A stretch of 64,000 nt of DNA from Deltaproteobacteria bacterium IMCC39524 (GCA_029667085.1 JARUHJ010000004.1:428526-492525), one strand, 5' to 3'; positions 18,625-28,261 are shown, counted from the stretch's first letter. The notes: generated by a model not told the origin, from the letters alone. Made by a program: numbers and translations.

Positions 18625-19491
18625 CTAAATGTCAGCAACTGTGACAGGCTCAGCCGTACGGCGATAGACCCGTTCCACAGGAAATTCAGATTGATAGCAG
18701 CGGCGAATATCTCCGGTCATGGTTTCAGAGCGACCCAGGACCAGAGCCCCATGTTCGGGCAGGGTCGCAGCAAAACGAGACAGGATTCGTTCCTGCTCCT
18801 CACGTGTAAAATAGATCATCACGTTACGACAGAGAATCAGGTCTGCCGGCGGATAATTACTTGCGGTCAAGATGTTGTGCTGGCGAAACTCCACCTGGTG
18901 ACGAATAGGTTCAATAACCTGGTAATGACCTTTATCCTCATGAAAATATTTATTGAGGACTTCTGGCGGCACCTCTTTCAGCCGCAACGCTTCAAAAGTC
19001 CCACAGCGAGCTGCATCCAGGACCGGTTCGCTGACATCGGTCGCCAGGATATTGACCTTCAAGTCTCTGACGTTCATGTCATCGATCAACAGGGCCAGAG
19101 AGTAAGGTTCTTCACCGGAAGCACATCCGGCGCTCCAAAGCGTCAACTCGGCCCGCCCTGCTGCTCGAGCCCGGCGGCAGAGGTCCGGTAAAATCTTCTG
19201 TTCGAGAATCCGGTAGGTGTCCGGATTACGAAAAAACTGGGAGACATGGATGGAGATGGTTGCCAGCAAGGTGTCAAGCTCGTCACGATCCATCTCCAGG
19301 CGCTTCAGATACGAAGCAACATCCACAACTTTGCAGCTCCGCAGCCGCTTGGCGATGCGCCGGCGAATGCAGCGGTCCTTGTATTGGTCGAGATCAAACT
19401 GGCGGCGCTCACGCAGGAGTAGCGTAATCGCCGCGAACTCGTCGTCGGTGAGATCGTCTCCCCTCCATATGTGAACAGCTGGTTTGGTCAT
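18625..19491 (-). CDS. cheR: Chemotaxis protein methyltransferase
   Basis: Methylates receptor glutamates using S-adenosylmethionine. 288 residues. The N-terminal helical domain (RRRIAKRLRSCKV) is followed by the SAM-binding domain with LWSAGCASGEEPYSLALLI near residue 118, LATDVSEPVLDAA, and DLILCRNVMIYF near residue 225, all hallmarks of CheR. There is no cheB in the window; with cheC and cheD present, adaptation may rely on CheD or on a cheB elsewhere. Sixteen bases separate it from thiL upstream. Confidence 0.95.
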   Translation of the reverse strand: MTKPAVHIWRGDDLTDDEFAAITLLLRERRQFDLDQYKDRCIRRRIAKRLRSCKVVDVASYLKRLEMDRDELDTLLATISIHVSQFFRNPDTYRILEQKILPDLCRRARAAGRAELTLWSAGCASGEEPYSLALLIDDMNVRDLKVNILATDVSEPVLDAARCGTFEALRLKEVPPEVLNKYFHEDKGHYQVIEPIRHQVEFRQHNILTASNYPPADLILCRNVMIYFTREEQERILSRFAATLPEHGALVLGRSETMTGDIRRCYQSEFPVERVYRRTAEPVTVADI

Positions 19492-19507
19492 ATTACATCA
19501 AACATCT

Positions 19508-20500
19508 TTAAGTCCGACAAAAATGGTCATATCCCCTGACAAGGATGGGTCGCACTTCTCCCGTCTTTTCCTTGAGTGAAAGTAGGCCGGAACCCTTGCT
19601 GATGTAACCTATTGTGGTTACCGGCAACTGTCTGGCGGCACAGAGCTCCCTTACTGAATGAGCTTGACCTGGGGTTACGGTAAAGAGTAGCTCGTAATCT
19701 TCGCCTCCGTAGAGTGCCAGTTCCAGCAAGGCAGGAGCTTTGCCGAGATGAGCCTGAAACTCTTCCGATAAAGGCAGTTCGGCCTCTTCGATAAGTCCAT
19801 CGACCTGAGATGCTTGCAGGATATGCTCCAAGTCGCCCGCCAGACCATCGGAAACGTCGATCATGGCGCTGGCCAAATGATTTTCACCGAGCAGTCGCCC
19901 CAGTTCAACCTGGGCAACAGGTTGATGATGACGTCTCAATAAATCTGTGTGTGCTTCCTGGTCTTCCTCGATCAATCGCTGGGCAAGGGCGCTGTCACCA
20001 AGGGTGCCGGAGACCATGATCAGGTCACCCGGCTGCGCGCCATCACGGCCGATCGCCTGATCTCTGGGGGCGCTCCCTTCAACGGTCACCGAGATCATCC
20101 ACGGGCCGGGGCTTCTGCAGGTATCGCCACCGACCAGGGAGACACCGTATTTCGCAGTTTCGTCGAGGACGCCACGTAAAAAAGCATCGATGTCGCTGAT
20201 TTCCGCCTCATCAGGACAGGCCAGCCCCAGGTAAAGATAGCGAGGAGACCCACCCATAGCTGCGATATCACTGAGGTTTACGGCAACAGCCTTGTGGCCA
20301 AGAGCTTCACAGTCAGTCCAGTCGTGACGGAAGTGAACGCCTTCGATCAACAGATCCGTCGAAGTCAGGAGCTGATGCCCTTTCGGAAGACTGAGTACTG
20401 CAGCATCGTCACCGATACCACGATCTACCCCGTCACCCTCGCTGGCTTGCTCGCGAATGCGGTCGATCAGTTTAAATTCACCCAGCGCTTTCAGTTTCAA
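19508..20500 (-). CDS. thiL: Thiamine-monophosphate kinase
   Basis: Phosphorylates thiamine monophosphate to the active diphosphate with ATP. From a TTG at 20500 the protein has 330 residues, the usual size; an ATG at 20551 would add 17 residues with no family match, and the frame itself opens at 20665 inside the neighbouring gene. Seen: GIGDDAAVL near residue 26, TSTDLLIEGVHF (Mg/ATP binding), NLSDIAAMGG, VGGDTCRSPG, and ISDGL as VSDGLAGDLEHIL, typical of the PurM-like ATPase superfamily. It is followed closely by cheR, with no functional link apparent. Confidence 0.9.
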   Translation of the reverse strand: MKLKALGEFKLIDRIREQASEGDGVDRGIGDDAAVLSLPKGHQLLTSTDLLIEGVHFRHDWTDCEALGHKAVAVNLSDIAAMGGSPRYLYLGLACPDEAEISDIDAFLRGVLDETAKYGVSLVGGDTCRSPGPWMISVTVEGSAPRDQAIGRDGAQPGDLIMVSGTLGDSALAQRLIEEDQEAHTDLLRRHHQPVAQVELGRLLGENHLASAMIDVSDGLAGDLEHILQASQVDGLIEEAELPLSEEFQAHLGKAPALLELALYGGEDYELLFTVTPGQAHSVRELCAARQLPVTTIGYISKGSGLLSLKEKTGEVRPILVRGYDHFCRT

Positions 20501-20582
20501 AGGTTTTCGTCCCTGCTTCCTGAACTTAGGAGAGTAAAAATGCATTGTCATGCGAGAGTTTTTATCTGTCAAGCAAACTCCC

Positions 20583-21344
20583 CTACAACTTCCAGGTGAA
20601 TTCACTTTGCTGCCACTCTTCTGGGCCACGATTATAGCGGCGCTCAAGAAAACTTTTTTGACCATCTGCGCTGATTATGAAAAGTGTCGAGCAGCGCGTA
20701 CCGTAGCTTGGCATTGATATAAAAATGGCCGAAAGGGCACGCTCCCACTCAAGCGGGATAGCGGTGTCGGGAAGCTCGCTGTCCGGCGCCCGGGTGGTGT
20801 CGGCCAGCAAAGCAAAGGCCGCATCATCATCGAATGACGGTCTCTTGAGCAGACATTCAAGAGCTTCTTTCCCTCGCACGACTTTCGGCCAGGGGGTATC
20901 GAGCAGATGGTTGCTTAAGCCATAGATTCCCGGCTCCAGTCGTTTGCTGCTAAGGTTACGGTTCGTTGCATACCAGAGCTCGCTGCCGTCTCCCAGCAAC
21001 AGGTTGAAGCCGGCATACTCAGTCTTGGTCGCCTGAATACTGGTCAGAAAGTCTGCAGGCGACAAATCCCCTTGAAGATAATCTCGTACCAGCCAACCCC
21101 TTGACCTGAGATGTGGATCCTTGTCTCTGACGCCTTCACGGATATTGGTTACCGTCGCCCAACGCTGATTCCTGACACCGAACCAGGCTCCCCCGGAGAC
21201 AAGGTCCCGGCCGGCGATCATTTCCGGAGACTCCTGCCAGTAGTCGGCAGCCCCGGAGGACCGGTCGTAGAATTCATCACGATTGGCGAGAACCAGCAAG
21301 GGAATTGGTTCCTCTGGACGATGGGCAACAAGAATCAGGCACAT
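20583..21344 (-). CDS. NRDE family (TANGO2-like) protein
   Basis: 253 residues. It begins MCLILVAHRP with a cysteine at position 2, followed by the family motif LANRDEF near residue 19 and the block GGAWFGVRNQRWATVTN near residue 51. In this Ntn-hydrolase-like family the N-terminal cysteine is probably exposed after removal of methionine. Human TANGO2 has been tied to lipid and haem handling, but the bacterial role is unknown. It is divergent from the aapJ gene with 282 bases between them, and precedes thiL. Confidence 0.88.
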   Translation of the reverse strand: MCLILVAHRPEEPIPLLVLANRDEFYDRSSGAADYWQESPEMIAGRDLVSGGAWFGVRNQRWATVTNIREGVRDKDPHLRSRGWLVRDYLQGDLSPADFLTSIQATKTEYAGFNLLLGDGSELWYATNRNLSSKRLEPGIYGLSNHLLDTPWPKVVRGKEALECLLKRPSFDDDAAFALLADTTRAPDSELPDTAIPLEWERALSAIFISMPSYGTRCSTLFIISADGQKSFLERRYNRGPEEWQQSEFTWKL

Positions 21345-21519
21345 AAGGTGAGAGTCCCTTTCATGTCAACAAGAGCTACGCCTGATTCTGGCAGAAATCT
21401 CCACTCATGACAATCATGGCTATCATTCAATCAAATTGATATCTGGTATGAGGCGCTCCAAACACTTGCTAATTTCCAGTAAATGGTAAGGATATCCGGT
21501 AAATATGCCATATACACAT

Positions 21520-21548
21520 TTGACATACTGGTAGTCACAACGTATATT
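21520..21548 (+). promoter_or_regulatory. Sigma-70-type promoter for aapJQMP
   Basis: TTGACA at 21520-21525 and TATATT at 21543-21548 with an ideal 17-base spacer, 79 bases before the aapJ ATG. The surrounding stretch is AT-rich. No operator was recognised. Confidence 0.8.
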
Positions 21549-21626
21549 TAATAAGCATTTTATGGGTATTAAAAGTATTTTGCCCGATATGTTCATCAAC
21601 CCTACAATCAATGAGGAGGTCCACAG

Positions 21627-22646
21627 ATGAAACTGAGCAGATTGACAGTATTGGTAATGATTCTTTCCTTGCTGGCCGCAGGCGTAGCTTTCGGCGGTAA
21701 AGACTTGGACGCAGTCAAGAAAAAAGGTTTTGTCCAGGCGGGTGTCAATGGTGGTGTTTTCGGCTTTGGCATGCCTGATTCGAAAGGTGTCTGGAAAGGT
21801 CTCGACGTTGACACCGCGCGTGCTGTTGCCGCAGCCATTTTCGGTGACGCCAGTAAAGTCAAGTTTACCCCTCTGACCGCCCAGCAGCGCTTCACCGCTC
21901 TGCAATCCGGCGAAATTGACGTATTGACCCGTAACGCAACTCGCACCCTGAGTCGTGAAACCCAGCTCGGCCTGAACTTTGTTACTGTCAACTATTATGA
22001 CGGTCAGGGCTTTATGGTACCGAACAAGCTTGGTGTCAAGAGCGCCAAAGAGCTGGACGGCGCGACCGTCTGTGTCCTGCCGGGAACGACCACCGAGCAG
22101 AACGCCGCCGACTATTTCCGCTCCAACAACTTGAAGTGGAACCCGGTTGTTATCGAGTCCACATCAGAACTGGCCAAGACCTTCTTCGCCGGTCGTTGTG
22201 ACGTTCTGACGTCCGACGCTTCCCAGTTGGCCGGAACCCGCGCTGTTGCTCCGAACCCAAAAGACTACTCCATTCTTCCAGAAATCATCTCTAAAGAGCC
22301 TCTGGCCCCTGCCGTTCGCCATGGCGATGACCAGTTCCGCGACATCGTTGACTTTGCCGTACTGGCGATGATCAACGCAGAGGAGATGGGCATTACCTCG
22401 AAAAACATCGACGAGAAGATGAAGAGCACGGATCCTATGGTCCAGCGTTTCCTCGGCGTTATCGAAGGTAACGGCAAGTCCCTCGGACTCGACGAAAAAT
22501 GGGCTTACAACATCATCAAGCAAGTCGGTAACTACGGTGAAGTTTTTGAGCGCAATGTCGGCGTAAACACCACTCTCGGTATCGAGCGTGGTCTGAACGC
22601 TCTCTGGACCAATGGCGGCCTGATGTACTCGCCTCCATTCAAGTAA
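21627..22646 (+). CDS. aapJ: Polar amino acid ABC transporter, periplasmic binding protein
   Basis: Solute-binding protein of 339 residues, similar in layout to AapJ/BztA for glutamate, glutamine, aspartate and related amino acids. Signal peptide MKLSRLTVLVMILSLLAAGVAFG with cleavage near residue 23 and no lipobox. The family block GVWKGLDVDTARAVAAAIFGD lies near residue 55 and LTRNATRTLSRE near residue 110, where R and T contact the amino acid in this family. GAGGAGG precedes the ATG. A strong promoter is upstream and a hairpin lies downstream, which would let this subunit be made in excess over the permeases. Confidence 0.93.
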   Translation: MKLSRLTVLVMILSLLAAGVAFGGKDLDAVKKKGFVQAGVNGGVFGFGMPDSKGVWKGLDVDTARAVAAAIFGDASKVKFTPLTAQQRFTALQSGEIDVLTRNATRTLSRETQLGLNFVTVNYYDGQGFMVPNKLGVKSAKELDGATVCVLPGTTTEQNAADYFRSNNLKWNPVVIESTSELAKTFFAGRCDVLTSDASQLAGTRAVAPNPKDYSILPEIISKEPLAPAVRHGDDQFRDIVDFAVLAMINAEEMGITSKNIDEKMKSTDPMVQRFLGVIEGNGKSLGLDEKWAYNIIKQVGNYGEVFERNVGVNTTLGIERGLNALWTNGGLMYSPPFK

Positions 22647-22661
22647 ATATTTGCAGTAACC

Positions 22662-22700
22662 CCGGGGAGGTGTCGCATGCGGCGCCTCCCCGGTTGTTTG
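22662..22700 (+). terminator. Hairpin between aapJ and aapQ (partial terminator)
   Basis: CCGGGGAGG (22662-22670) pairs with CCTCCCCGG (22685-22693), followed by TTGTTTG. The T-tract is imperfect, which suits a leaky terminator or mRNA stabiliser that keeps the binding protein more abundant than the permeases. Confidence 0.75.
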
Positions 22701-22754
22701 TTACGAGCCAGCTCCCTTCAGAAACTTGCTTAACGCAAAAGTACAGGATTACCT

Positions 22755-23954
22755 GTGAAGAAAGATCCAGCCATTACAACAGAAGCAGAGTTGCTGCCGA
22801 GCGAGGTGCCTTTCTGGCGAAATCCTGAGAAGCGGGCGATCGTCTTCCAGGTCGTCGCCCTGTTGCTGGTCGCAGTCGTCAGCTACTACCTCTATTCCAA
22901 CACGCAGGCCAATCTTGAGCGGCAGTCGATCGCGACAGGCTTCGGTTTCCTCGACAAGGAAGCCAGCTTCGAAATCGGTGAGTCGGTCATTGAGTATTCG
23001 GCTGCAGACAGCTATGCTGATGCCCTCCTGGTAGGCGCGTTGAATACGGTGAAGGTCTCCTTCATCGGCATCATCTTCACGCTTATTCTTGGCACCATTG
23101 TCGGCGTTGCCCGGCTCTCCAGCAACTGGCTGGTTTCGAAAATTGCCGCAGGCTACATAGAAGTGATGCAGAACATTCCGGTGTTGCTGCAACTATTCTT
23201 CTGGTACGCAATTTTTTATGAGTCTTTTCCCTCGCCTCGCCAGGCACTGAACCCCTTTGAGGGCGTTTTCCTCTGTAATCGCGGGCTTATTTTCGGCGTC
23301 CCCGAAGCACATGCCGTGCACGCAACGATGGGCTGGGCTTTCGTTGCCGCACTGGCGATTGGCTGGTTTCTCAACCGCTGGGGTAAACGCAGACAAGCAC
23401 AAACCGGGCAGATTTTCCCTGCGATACGAGTCACCCTGGCACTCTGTGTAGGGTTACCTCTGCTGGCATGGGTTTTCGCCGGTTCCCCAACCGCTATGGA
23501 CATACCGGCACTGAGAGGATTCAATTTCACCGGCGGGGTAACAGTCAGCCCTGAATTCAGCGCCCTGCTGCTCGGTCTGGTCTTTTACACTGCGGCGTTC
23601 GTCGCCGAAATCGTACGGGCCGGCATCCAGTCGGTTGGCCATGGCCAGGTTGAAGCAGCCAAAGCCGTTGGCTTGCGCTCCGGACAGGTCCTGCACCTGG
23701 TGGTCTTACCCCAGGCGCTGCGCGTGATCATTCCGCCCCTGACCAGCCAGATGCTCAACCTGACCAAAAACAGCTCCTTGGCGATCGCTATTGGCTACGC
23801 GGATTTCGTGGCCGTAACCAACACGACGATCAATCAGACGGGACAGGCGATCGAGGGCGTGGCTCTGATCATGATCATCTACCTGTTCTTCAGTCTGTCG
23901 ACATCTTTATTTATGAACTGGTACAACAAAAAAATGGCCCTGGTGGAGAGATGA
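22755..23954 (+). CDS. aapQ: Polar amino acid ABC transporter permease 1
   Basis: Inner-membrane subunit of 399 residues from a GTG start, the size expected of AapQ/BztB, which are longer than ordinary HisM-type permeases. An N-terminal helix (about 31-49) is followed by a periplasmic stretch, and the HisM-type core starts near residue 95 (GALNTVKVSFIGIIFTLILGT). A large insert with two further helices separates it from the C-terminal core, which holds the EAA loop EAAKAVGLRSGQVLHLVVLPQALR near residue 300. Four bases separate its stop codon from aapM, indicating one transcript. Confidence 0.92.
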   Translation: MKKDPAITTEAELLPSEVPFWRNPEKRAIVFQVVALLLVAVVSYYLYSNTQANLERQSIATGFGFLDKEASFEIGESVIEYSAADSYADALLVGALNTVKVSFIGIIFTLILGTIVGVARLSSNWLVSKIAAGYIEVMQNIPVLLQLFFWYAIFYESFPSPRQALNPFEGVFLCNRGLIFGVPEAHAVHATMGWAFVAALAIGWFLNRWGKRRQAQTGQIFPAIRVTLALCVGLPLLAWVFAGSPTAMDIPALRGFNFTGGVTVSPEFSALLLGLVFYTAAFVAEIVRAGIQSVGHGQVEAAKAVGLRSGQVLHLVVLPQALRVIIPPLTSQMLNLTKNSSLAIAIGYADFVAVTNTTINQTGQAIEGVALIMIIYLFFSLSTSLFMNWYNKKMALVER

Positions 23955-23958
23955 TTAT

Positions 23959-25053
23959 ATGAGCGCGCCAAACACAACTCCCACCCGCGAATATCTCAAG
24001 CCGCCTGTTACCGAAGTTGGTGTGCTCGGCTGGCTGCATGGGAACCTGTTCAACACCTGGTACAACTCGGTGCTGACTATCCTGTTCGCAGTGGTCCTCT
24101 GGAAGGTTGTCCCGCCATTCATCAGCTGGGCGTTCATCGACAGCGTCTGGAACACTCCCTCAGAAGCTTGTCGCGACATCGAAGGAGCCTGTTGGTCGAT
24201 CATTCCACAGAACATCAGCTTCATCATTTTCGGCTTTTTCCCGGATGGTGAGCAGTGGCGACCCGGAAGTGCCATGCTGATTCTCCTTGGCCTGGTGTTC
24301 TTTTCCAAGAACAGTAATCACTGGAAGAAATCACTCGGTGTTTACTGGTTAATTGGCCTGGTTGTTATGGGTACCTTGATGTATGGCGGTGTCTTCGGCA
24401 TGCAGGTCGTTGAAACGGCCCAGTGGAGCGGACTGCCACTGACGTTTATGCTCTCCTTCTTTGGCATGGTCGCAGCTTATCCCCTTGGGGTCTTGCTGGC
24501 GCTTGGTCGTCAATCAAAGATGCCGGCAATCAAAACCCTCTGCGTGGTGTACATCGAAATGATTCGTGGTGTGCCGCTGATCAGTCTGCTCTTCATGTCC
24601 TCGATCATGTTCCCGCTCTTCCTGCCCGAAGGCGTAACCATCGACAAGGTGTTGCGCGCCCAGGTTGCTATCATCATGTTCACGGCTGCGTATATAGCCG
24701 AGGTCGTTCGTGGCGGTTTGCAGGCAATGTCTCGCGGCCAGTTCGAAGCCGCCGACTCGCTCGGCCTCAACTACAATCAAACGATGCGGCTGATCATTCT
24801 GCCGCAGGCGCTGAAGATCGTCATTCCGCCGTCCTTGGGTATCTTGCTGTCAGCTTTTAAAGACACATCGCTAGTTGTCATCATCGCACTTTACGATGTT
24901 TTGAAGACGACCAAGGTCACCCTGTCGAATCCGAAGTGGACTGGCTATTCGACCGAAGCCTACATTTTCCTGGCAGTTCTTTACTTCATCTGTTGCTACG
25001 CCATGTCGAGCTACAGCCGTAAACTGGAAAAATCACTACATACCGGGCGATGA
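23959..25053 (+). CDS. aapM: Polar amino acid ABC transporter permease 2
   Basis: Second membrane subunit, 364 residues, matching AapM/BztC. The N-terminal part has three hydrophobic helices with a periplasmic segment carrying two cysteines (EACRDIEGACWS). The permease core begins near residue 155 (LPLTFMLSFFGMVAAYPLGVLLALGRQS) and has the EAA loop EAADSLGLNYNQTMRLIILPQALK near residue 262. It lies between aapQ and the ATPase gene on the same strand. Confidence 0.92.
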   Translation: MSAPNTTPTREYLKPPVTEVGVLGWLHGNLFNTWYNSVLTILFAVVLWKVVPPFISWAFIDSVWNTPSEACRDIEGACWSIIPQNISFIIFGFFPDGEQWRPGSAMLILLGLVFFSKNSNHWKKSLGVYWLIGLVVMGTLMYGGVFGMQVVETAQWSGLPLTFMLSFFGMVAAYPLGVLLALGRQSKMPAIKTLCVVYIEMIRGVPLISLLFMSSIMFPLFLPEGVTIDKVLRAQVAIIMFTAAYIAEVVRGGLQAMSRGQFEAADSLGLNYNQTMRLIILPQALKIVIPPSLGILLSAFKDTSLVVIIALYDVLKTTKVTLSNPKWTGYSTEAYIFLAVLYFICCYAMSSYSRKLEKSLHTGR

Positions 25054-25101
25054 TTCAATGGGCCGCTGACTATGCAGCAGGCCGAAACTTGCGAGAGATT
25101 T

Positions 25102-25872
25102 ATGAACGAAACTGAAAAGCAAACTGCAGCAAAACCGGATAACGCCCCGATCATTGAAGTCAACAGCATGCACAAGTGGTATGGGGACTTCCACGTTTTG
25201 AGCGACATCAACTTGAAAGTAGCGCTGGGTGAACGGATAGTTATCTGCGGACCTTCCGGTTCCGGAAAATCAACCCTGATTCGTTGTATCAACCGGCTGG
25301 AGGAACATCAGCGCGGGCAGATCATCGTCAATGGTACGGAACTGACCAATGACATTAAAAACATTGAGAAAGTTCGCGCAGAAGTCGGCATGGTCTTCCA
25401 GCATTTCAACCTCTTTCCGCATCTGACGATTCTCGAGAATCTGACCCTGGGACCGATCTGGGTGCGCAAGACTCCGAAGAAGGATGCCGACGAAATGGCG
25501 ATGATGTACCTTGAGAAGGTCCATATTGCCGAGCAGGCACTGAAATTTCCCGGGCAGCTCTCCGGTGGACAGCAGCAACGTGTCGCTATCGCCCGAAGCC
25601 TTTGCATGAAGCCGGAAGTGATGCTCTTTGACGAGCCGACCTCGGCTCTGGATCCGGAAATGATCAAGGAAGTCCTCGACGTTATGATCGACCTGGCCGA
25701 AGAAGGCATGACGATGCTTGTTGTCACACACGAGATGGGCTTTGCCAAGAGCGTTGCCGATCGCGTCATGTTCATGGACGAAGGACAGGTCGTGGAAGAG
25801 AACAATCCGCACGACTTCTTTGACAATCCGCAAAACGAGAGGACCAAGCTGTTCTTAAGTCAGATCCTTTAA
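25102..25872 (+). CDS. aapP: Polar amino acid ABC transporter ATP-binding protein
   Basis: ATPase of the aapJQMP importer. The ATG at 25102 gives 256 residues; an in-frame ATG at 25072 would add ten residues but has no better ribosome site. Seen: Walker [13 protein letters not shown] near residue 46, Q-loop [11 protein letters not shown], signature [13 protein letters not shown], Walker [16 protein letters not shown] and H-loop VVTHEMGFA. This matches GlnQ/AapP-type amino acid transporter ATPases very closely. A bidirectional terminator follows. Confidence 0.95.
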   Translation: MNETEKQTAAKPDNAPIIEVNSMHKWYGDFHVLSDINLKVALGERIVICGPSGSGKSTLIRCINRLEEHQRGQIIVNGTELTNDIKNIEKVRAEVGMVFQHFNLFPHLTILENLTLGPIWVRKTPKKDADEMAMMYLEKVHIAEQALKFPGQLSGGQQQRVAIARSLCMKPEVMLFDEPTSALDPEMIKEVLDVMIDLAEEGMTMLVVTHEMGFAKSVADRVMFMDEGQVVEENNPHDFFDNPQNERTKLFLSQIL

Positions 25873-25891
25873 CGAGAATTCAACAAATATG

Positions 25892-25933
25892 AAAAAGGCG
25901 CAAAGGACTAAATCCTTTGCGCCTTTTCTTTTT
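25892..25933 (+). terminator. Bidirectional Rho-independent terminator
   Basis: AAAGGCGCAAAGGA pairs with TCCTTTGCGCCTTT around a short loop, with TTTTCTTTTT on the plus side and TTTTTC on the minus side. It closes aapJQMP and can also close the convergent asparaginase-like gene. Confidence 0.9.
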
Positions 25934-25968
25934 GTACCACAGAGCCTGACAGGATGATTTCGTTCCTG

Positions 25969-26451
25969 TCAGATAGCTTCGAAGCGATTCAGCTCCACGT
26001 TCTTGCGTGTTGTTTCCGGGTCAAAGACCTGCCCGTTCATAGCGATGTAAACCCCTGCGGCAAGCGTTTGTGCGGCCATCATGGCGCTGGCAATGTTGAA
26101 CACGGCGTCGGTGAAACGAAAGCGGGCCGGTTGCATGGCACCGGTCAGAACAATCGTTTTTCCGGTGACCCCGGCAAGGGCCCTAGCGGTTTCCGTCATC
26201 GTATCCGTACCGTGCGTAATAACTATCCGGGTCGCGGTAGAAGACTCAATGGCCTTCCGCACCAACGCCCTGTCTTGATCGGTTAACTCAAGGCTGTCCT
26301 TACGCATCAGGGGCGTGACCTGGTAAGCAATGCTTAGATTGGCCTCACGCAACACCTCGAGAATTTGCGGCTCGCCAACCTCGAACTTGCTTTTGGCGTC
26401 AAAATAGACCTTGTCAATCGTGCCACCAGTCGTGAATATTTCAAGTTGCAT
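25969..26451 (-). CDS. Asparaginase N-terminal-domain protein (single domain)
   Basis: 160 residues, about half the length of a normal L-asparaginase; only the N-terminal catalytic domain is present. Both catalytic threonine motifs can be seen: TTGGTID at residues 8-14 and THGTDT near residue 79, with the downstream GKTIVLTGAMQP lysine block. The C-terminal dimerization domain is absent, but the gene has a clean stop and no remnant follows. One-domain proteins of this kind are known in databases, so this is probably a real family and not a truncation. Substrate unknown. It lies between the amino acid transporter and pckA. Confidence 0.8.
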   Translation of the reverse strand: MQLEIFTTGGTIDKVYFDAKSKFEVGEPQILEVLREANLSIAYQVTPLMRKDSLELTDQDRALVRKAIESSTATRIVITHGTDTMTETARALAGVTGKTIVLTGAMQPARFRFTDAVFNIASAMMAAQTLAAGVYIAMNGQVFDPETTRKNVELNRFEAI

Positions 26452-26623
26452 AATGAGTCTTCCTCAGTCAATTTGAGTAGCATGTTCAATCTATAACTAT
26501 GGTGAGGCCTGTCAAGGCTACAAACAGGTGACAAGATTAACGCAAAGACGTTAAGGGAACAATTCTTTCCTTGTGTCTTTCTTTTTATCTCTGCCTCTTT
26601 GCAGTGAAATGCAGTCTCTTGGC

Positions 26624-26656
26624 AAAAAACAAAGGGCGCCCAAATGGACGCCCTTT
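26624..26656 (-). terminator. Rho-independent terminator after pckA
   Basis: On the minus strand AAAGGGCG and CGCCCTTT form a stem followed by GTTTTTTG. It starts 25 bases after the pckA stop codon. Confidence 0.88.
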
Positions 26657-26680
26657 ATCTGTTACATGTTGATGACAGGA

Positions 26681-28261
26681 TCAGACTTTAGGGCCAGCCT
26701 GGGTGTAATCAAAGTCATCATTCTCAGACGTGTACTTTTTGAAGTTTTCGATAAACATTCCAGCAAGCTTGTTTGCAGTAGCATCGAAAGATTCCTTGTT
26801 TCCCCAAGCGTTCCGCGGGTTGAGCAGGTTCGTTTCGACACCGGGCAGCGTCTTGGGAATGCTGAGGCGGAACCAACGGGTTTCGTCAAACTCGACATTG
26901 TTGATACTGCCATCGAGGATAGAATTGATACATGCGCGAGTTGCCTTGATGCTCATACGGCTACCGACGCCGTAACCACCGCCAACCCAACCGGTGTTGA
27001 CCAGGTAGGCGTTGACATTGTGACCTTCCATCTTCTCACCGAGCAGTTTTGCGTAGGCTGTTGGATGCAGGGGCAAGAAAGCCTCACCAAAGCAGGCAGA
27101 GAAAGTCGCCTGAGGCTCAGTAACTCCGCGCTCGGTACCCGCAACCTTCGCTGTATAGCCCGAGAGGAAGTAGTACATCGCCTGCTCTTTGCTCAATTTC
27201 GAGACTGGAGGCAGAACACCAAATGCATCACAGGTAAGGAAGATGATGTTCTTTGGATGGCCACCCTTAAGGCTCGGGTCATGGTTTTCGATATGGTCGA
27301 TCGGATAGGAGACGCGGGTGTTCTCGGTTTTGGCATCGCTGTCGAAATCGATGACGCCATTATCATCGGCGACAACATTCTCCAGAAGCGCGTTGCGCTG
27401 AATCGCTCTGTAAATCTCAGGCTCATTCTCTTCGCTCAGGTTGATCGTCTTGGCATAGCAACCACCTTCAAAGTTGAAGATGCCGTCATCATCCCAGCCG
27501 TGCTCATCATCACCGATCAGCTTGCGCTTGGGGTCGGTGGAGAGAGTGGTTTTACCGGTACCTGAGAGACCGAAGAAAAGTGCAACATCGCCGTCTTTAC
27601 CTACATTGGCAGAACAATGCATGGAGAGGATCCCCTGCAACGGCAGCCAGTAGTTCATCATGGTGAAGATGCCTTTTTTCATCTCGCCGCCGTACCAGGT
27701 GCCGCCGATGATCGCAATATTCTTCTCGATGTTGAAGACCACGAAAACTTCGGAGTTGAGACCGTGCTTCTCCCAGTTCTTGTTGGTCAGGCTGCAGGCG
27801 TTGTAAACGGTAAACTGAGGAGCAAAAGCGCTGAGTTCATCTTCCGTCGGGCGGATGAACATGTTCTTGACGAAGTGCGACTGCCAGGCGAACTCGGTGA
27901 CAAAACGGGCCGAGGTGCGAGTTTTTTCGTTGGCACCACAGAAACCGTCCGTCACAAACAGGTCCTTGCCGTCGAGATGCTCGATGACTTCGCTGTAAAG
28001 CTCGTCAAAAACTTCAGGGGCCATCGCCTGATTAATCTTGCCCCAGGCAATATTCTCAAACGACGGCTTCTGATGAACAAAATACTTGTCCTTCGGTGAG
28101 CGGCCTGTGAATTTGCCTGTGTCGATCATCATGGTGCCATTCTCAGAAACAGTACCTTCTGCATTACTGCTTTCCAATGTGAACAGCTCGTCATAGCCGA
28201 GATTGTGACGAACTGTACCGACATTCTGCAGTCCGAGATCCTGGGCGGTAAGGTTTGACAT
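26681..28261 (-). CDS. pckA: Phosphoenolpyruvate carboxykinase (ATP)
   Basis: Interconverts oxaloacetate and phosphoenolpyruvate with ATP/ADP; central to gluconeogenesis from acetate. 526 residues, usual length. Seen: [11 protein letters not shown] near residue 53, the kinase-1a P-loop [13 protein letters not shown] near residue 238, the metal-binding block [23 protein letters not shown], and [16 protein letters not shown] near residue 435. AAGGGGAG lies nine bases before the ATG. It is a single-gene unit with its own terminator and a 521-base upstream gap. Confidence 0.96.
   Translation of the reverse strand: MSNLTAQDLGLQNVGTVRHNLGYDELFTLESSNAEGTVSENGTMMIDTGKFTGRSPKDKYFVHQKPSFENIAWGKINQAMAPEVFDELYSEVIEHLDGKDLFVTDGFCGANEKTRTSARFVTEFAWQSHFVKNMFIRPTEDELSAFAPQFTVYNACSLTNKNWEKHGLNSEVFVVFNIEKNIAIIGGTWYGGEMKKGIFTMMNYWLPLQGILSMHCSANVGKDGDVALFFGLSGTGKTTLSTDPKRKLIGDDEHGWDDDGIFNFEGGCYAKTINLSEENEPEIYRAIQRNALLENVVADDNGVIDFDSDAKTENTRVSYPIDHIENHDPSLKGGHPKNIIFLTCDAFGVLPPVSKLSKEQAMYYFLSGYTAKVAGTERGVTEPQATFSACFGEAFLPLHPTAYAKLLGEKMEGHNVNAYLVNTGWVGGGYGVGSRMSIKATRACINSILDGSINNVEFDETRWFRLSIPKTLPGVETNLLNPRNAWGNKESFDATANKLAGMFIENFKKYTSENDDFDYTQAGPKV

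Noticed and set aside
26530..26560. AACGCAAAGACGTTAAGG as part of a cyclic dinucleotide riboswitch.
   Set aside because: There is no GCAAACC partner block upstream and the gene downstream on that strand is the 3' end of pckA.
26573..27565. Plus-strand frame of 330 codons opposite pckA.
   Set aside because: Antisense shadow of pckA; the upstream part covers the pckA terminator.
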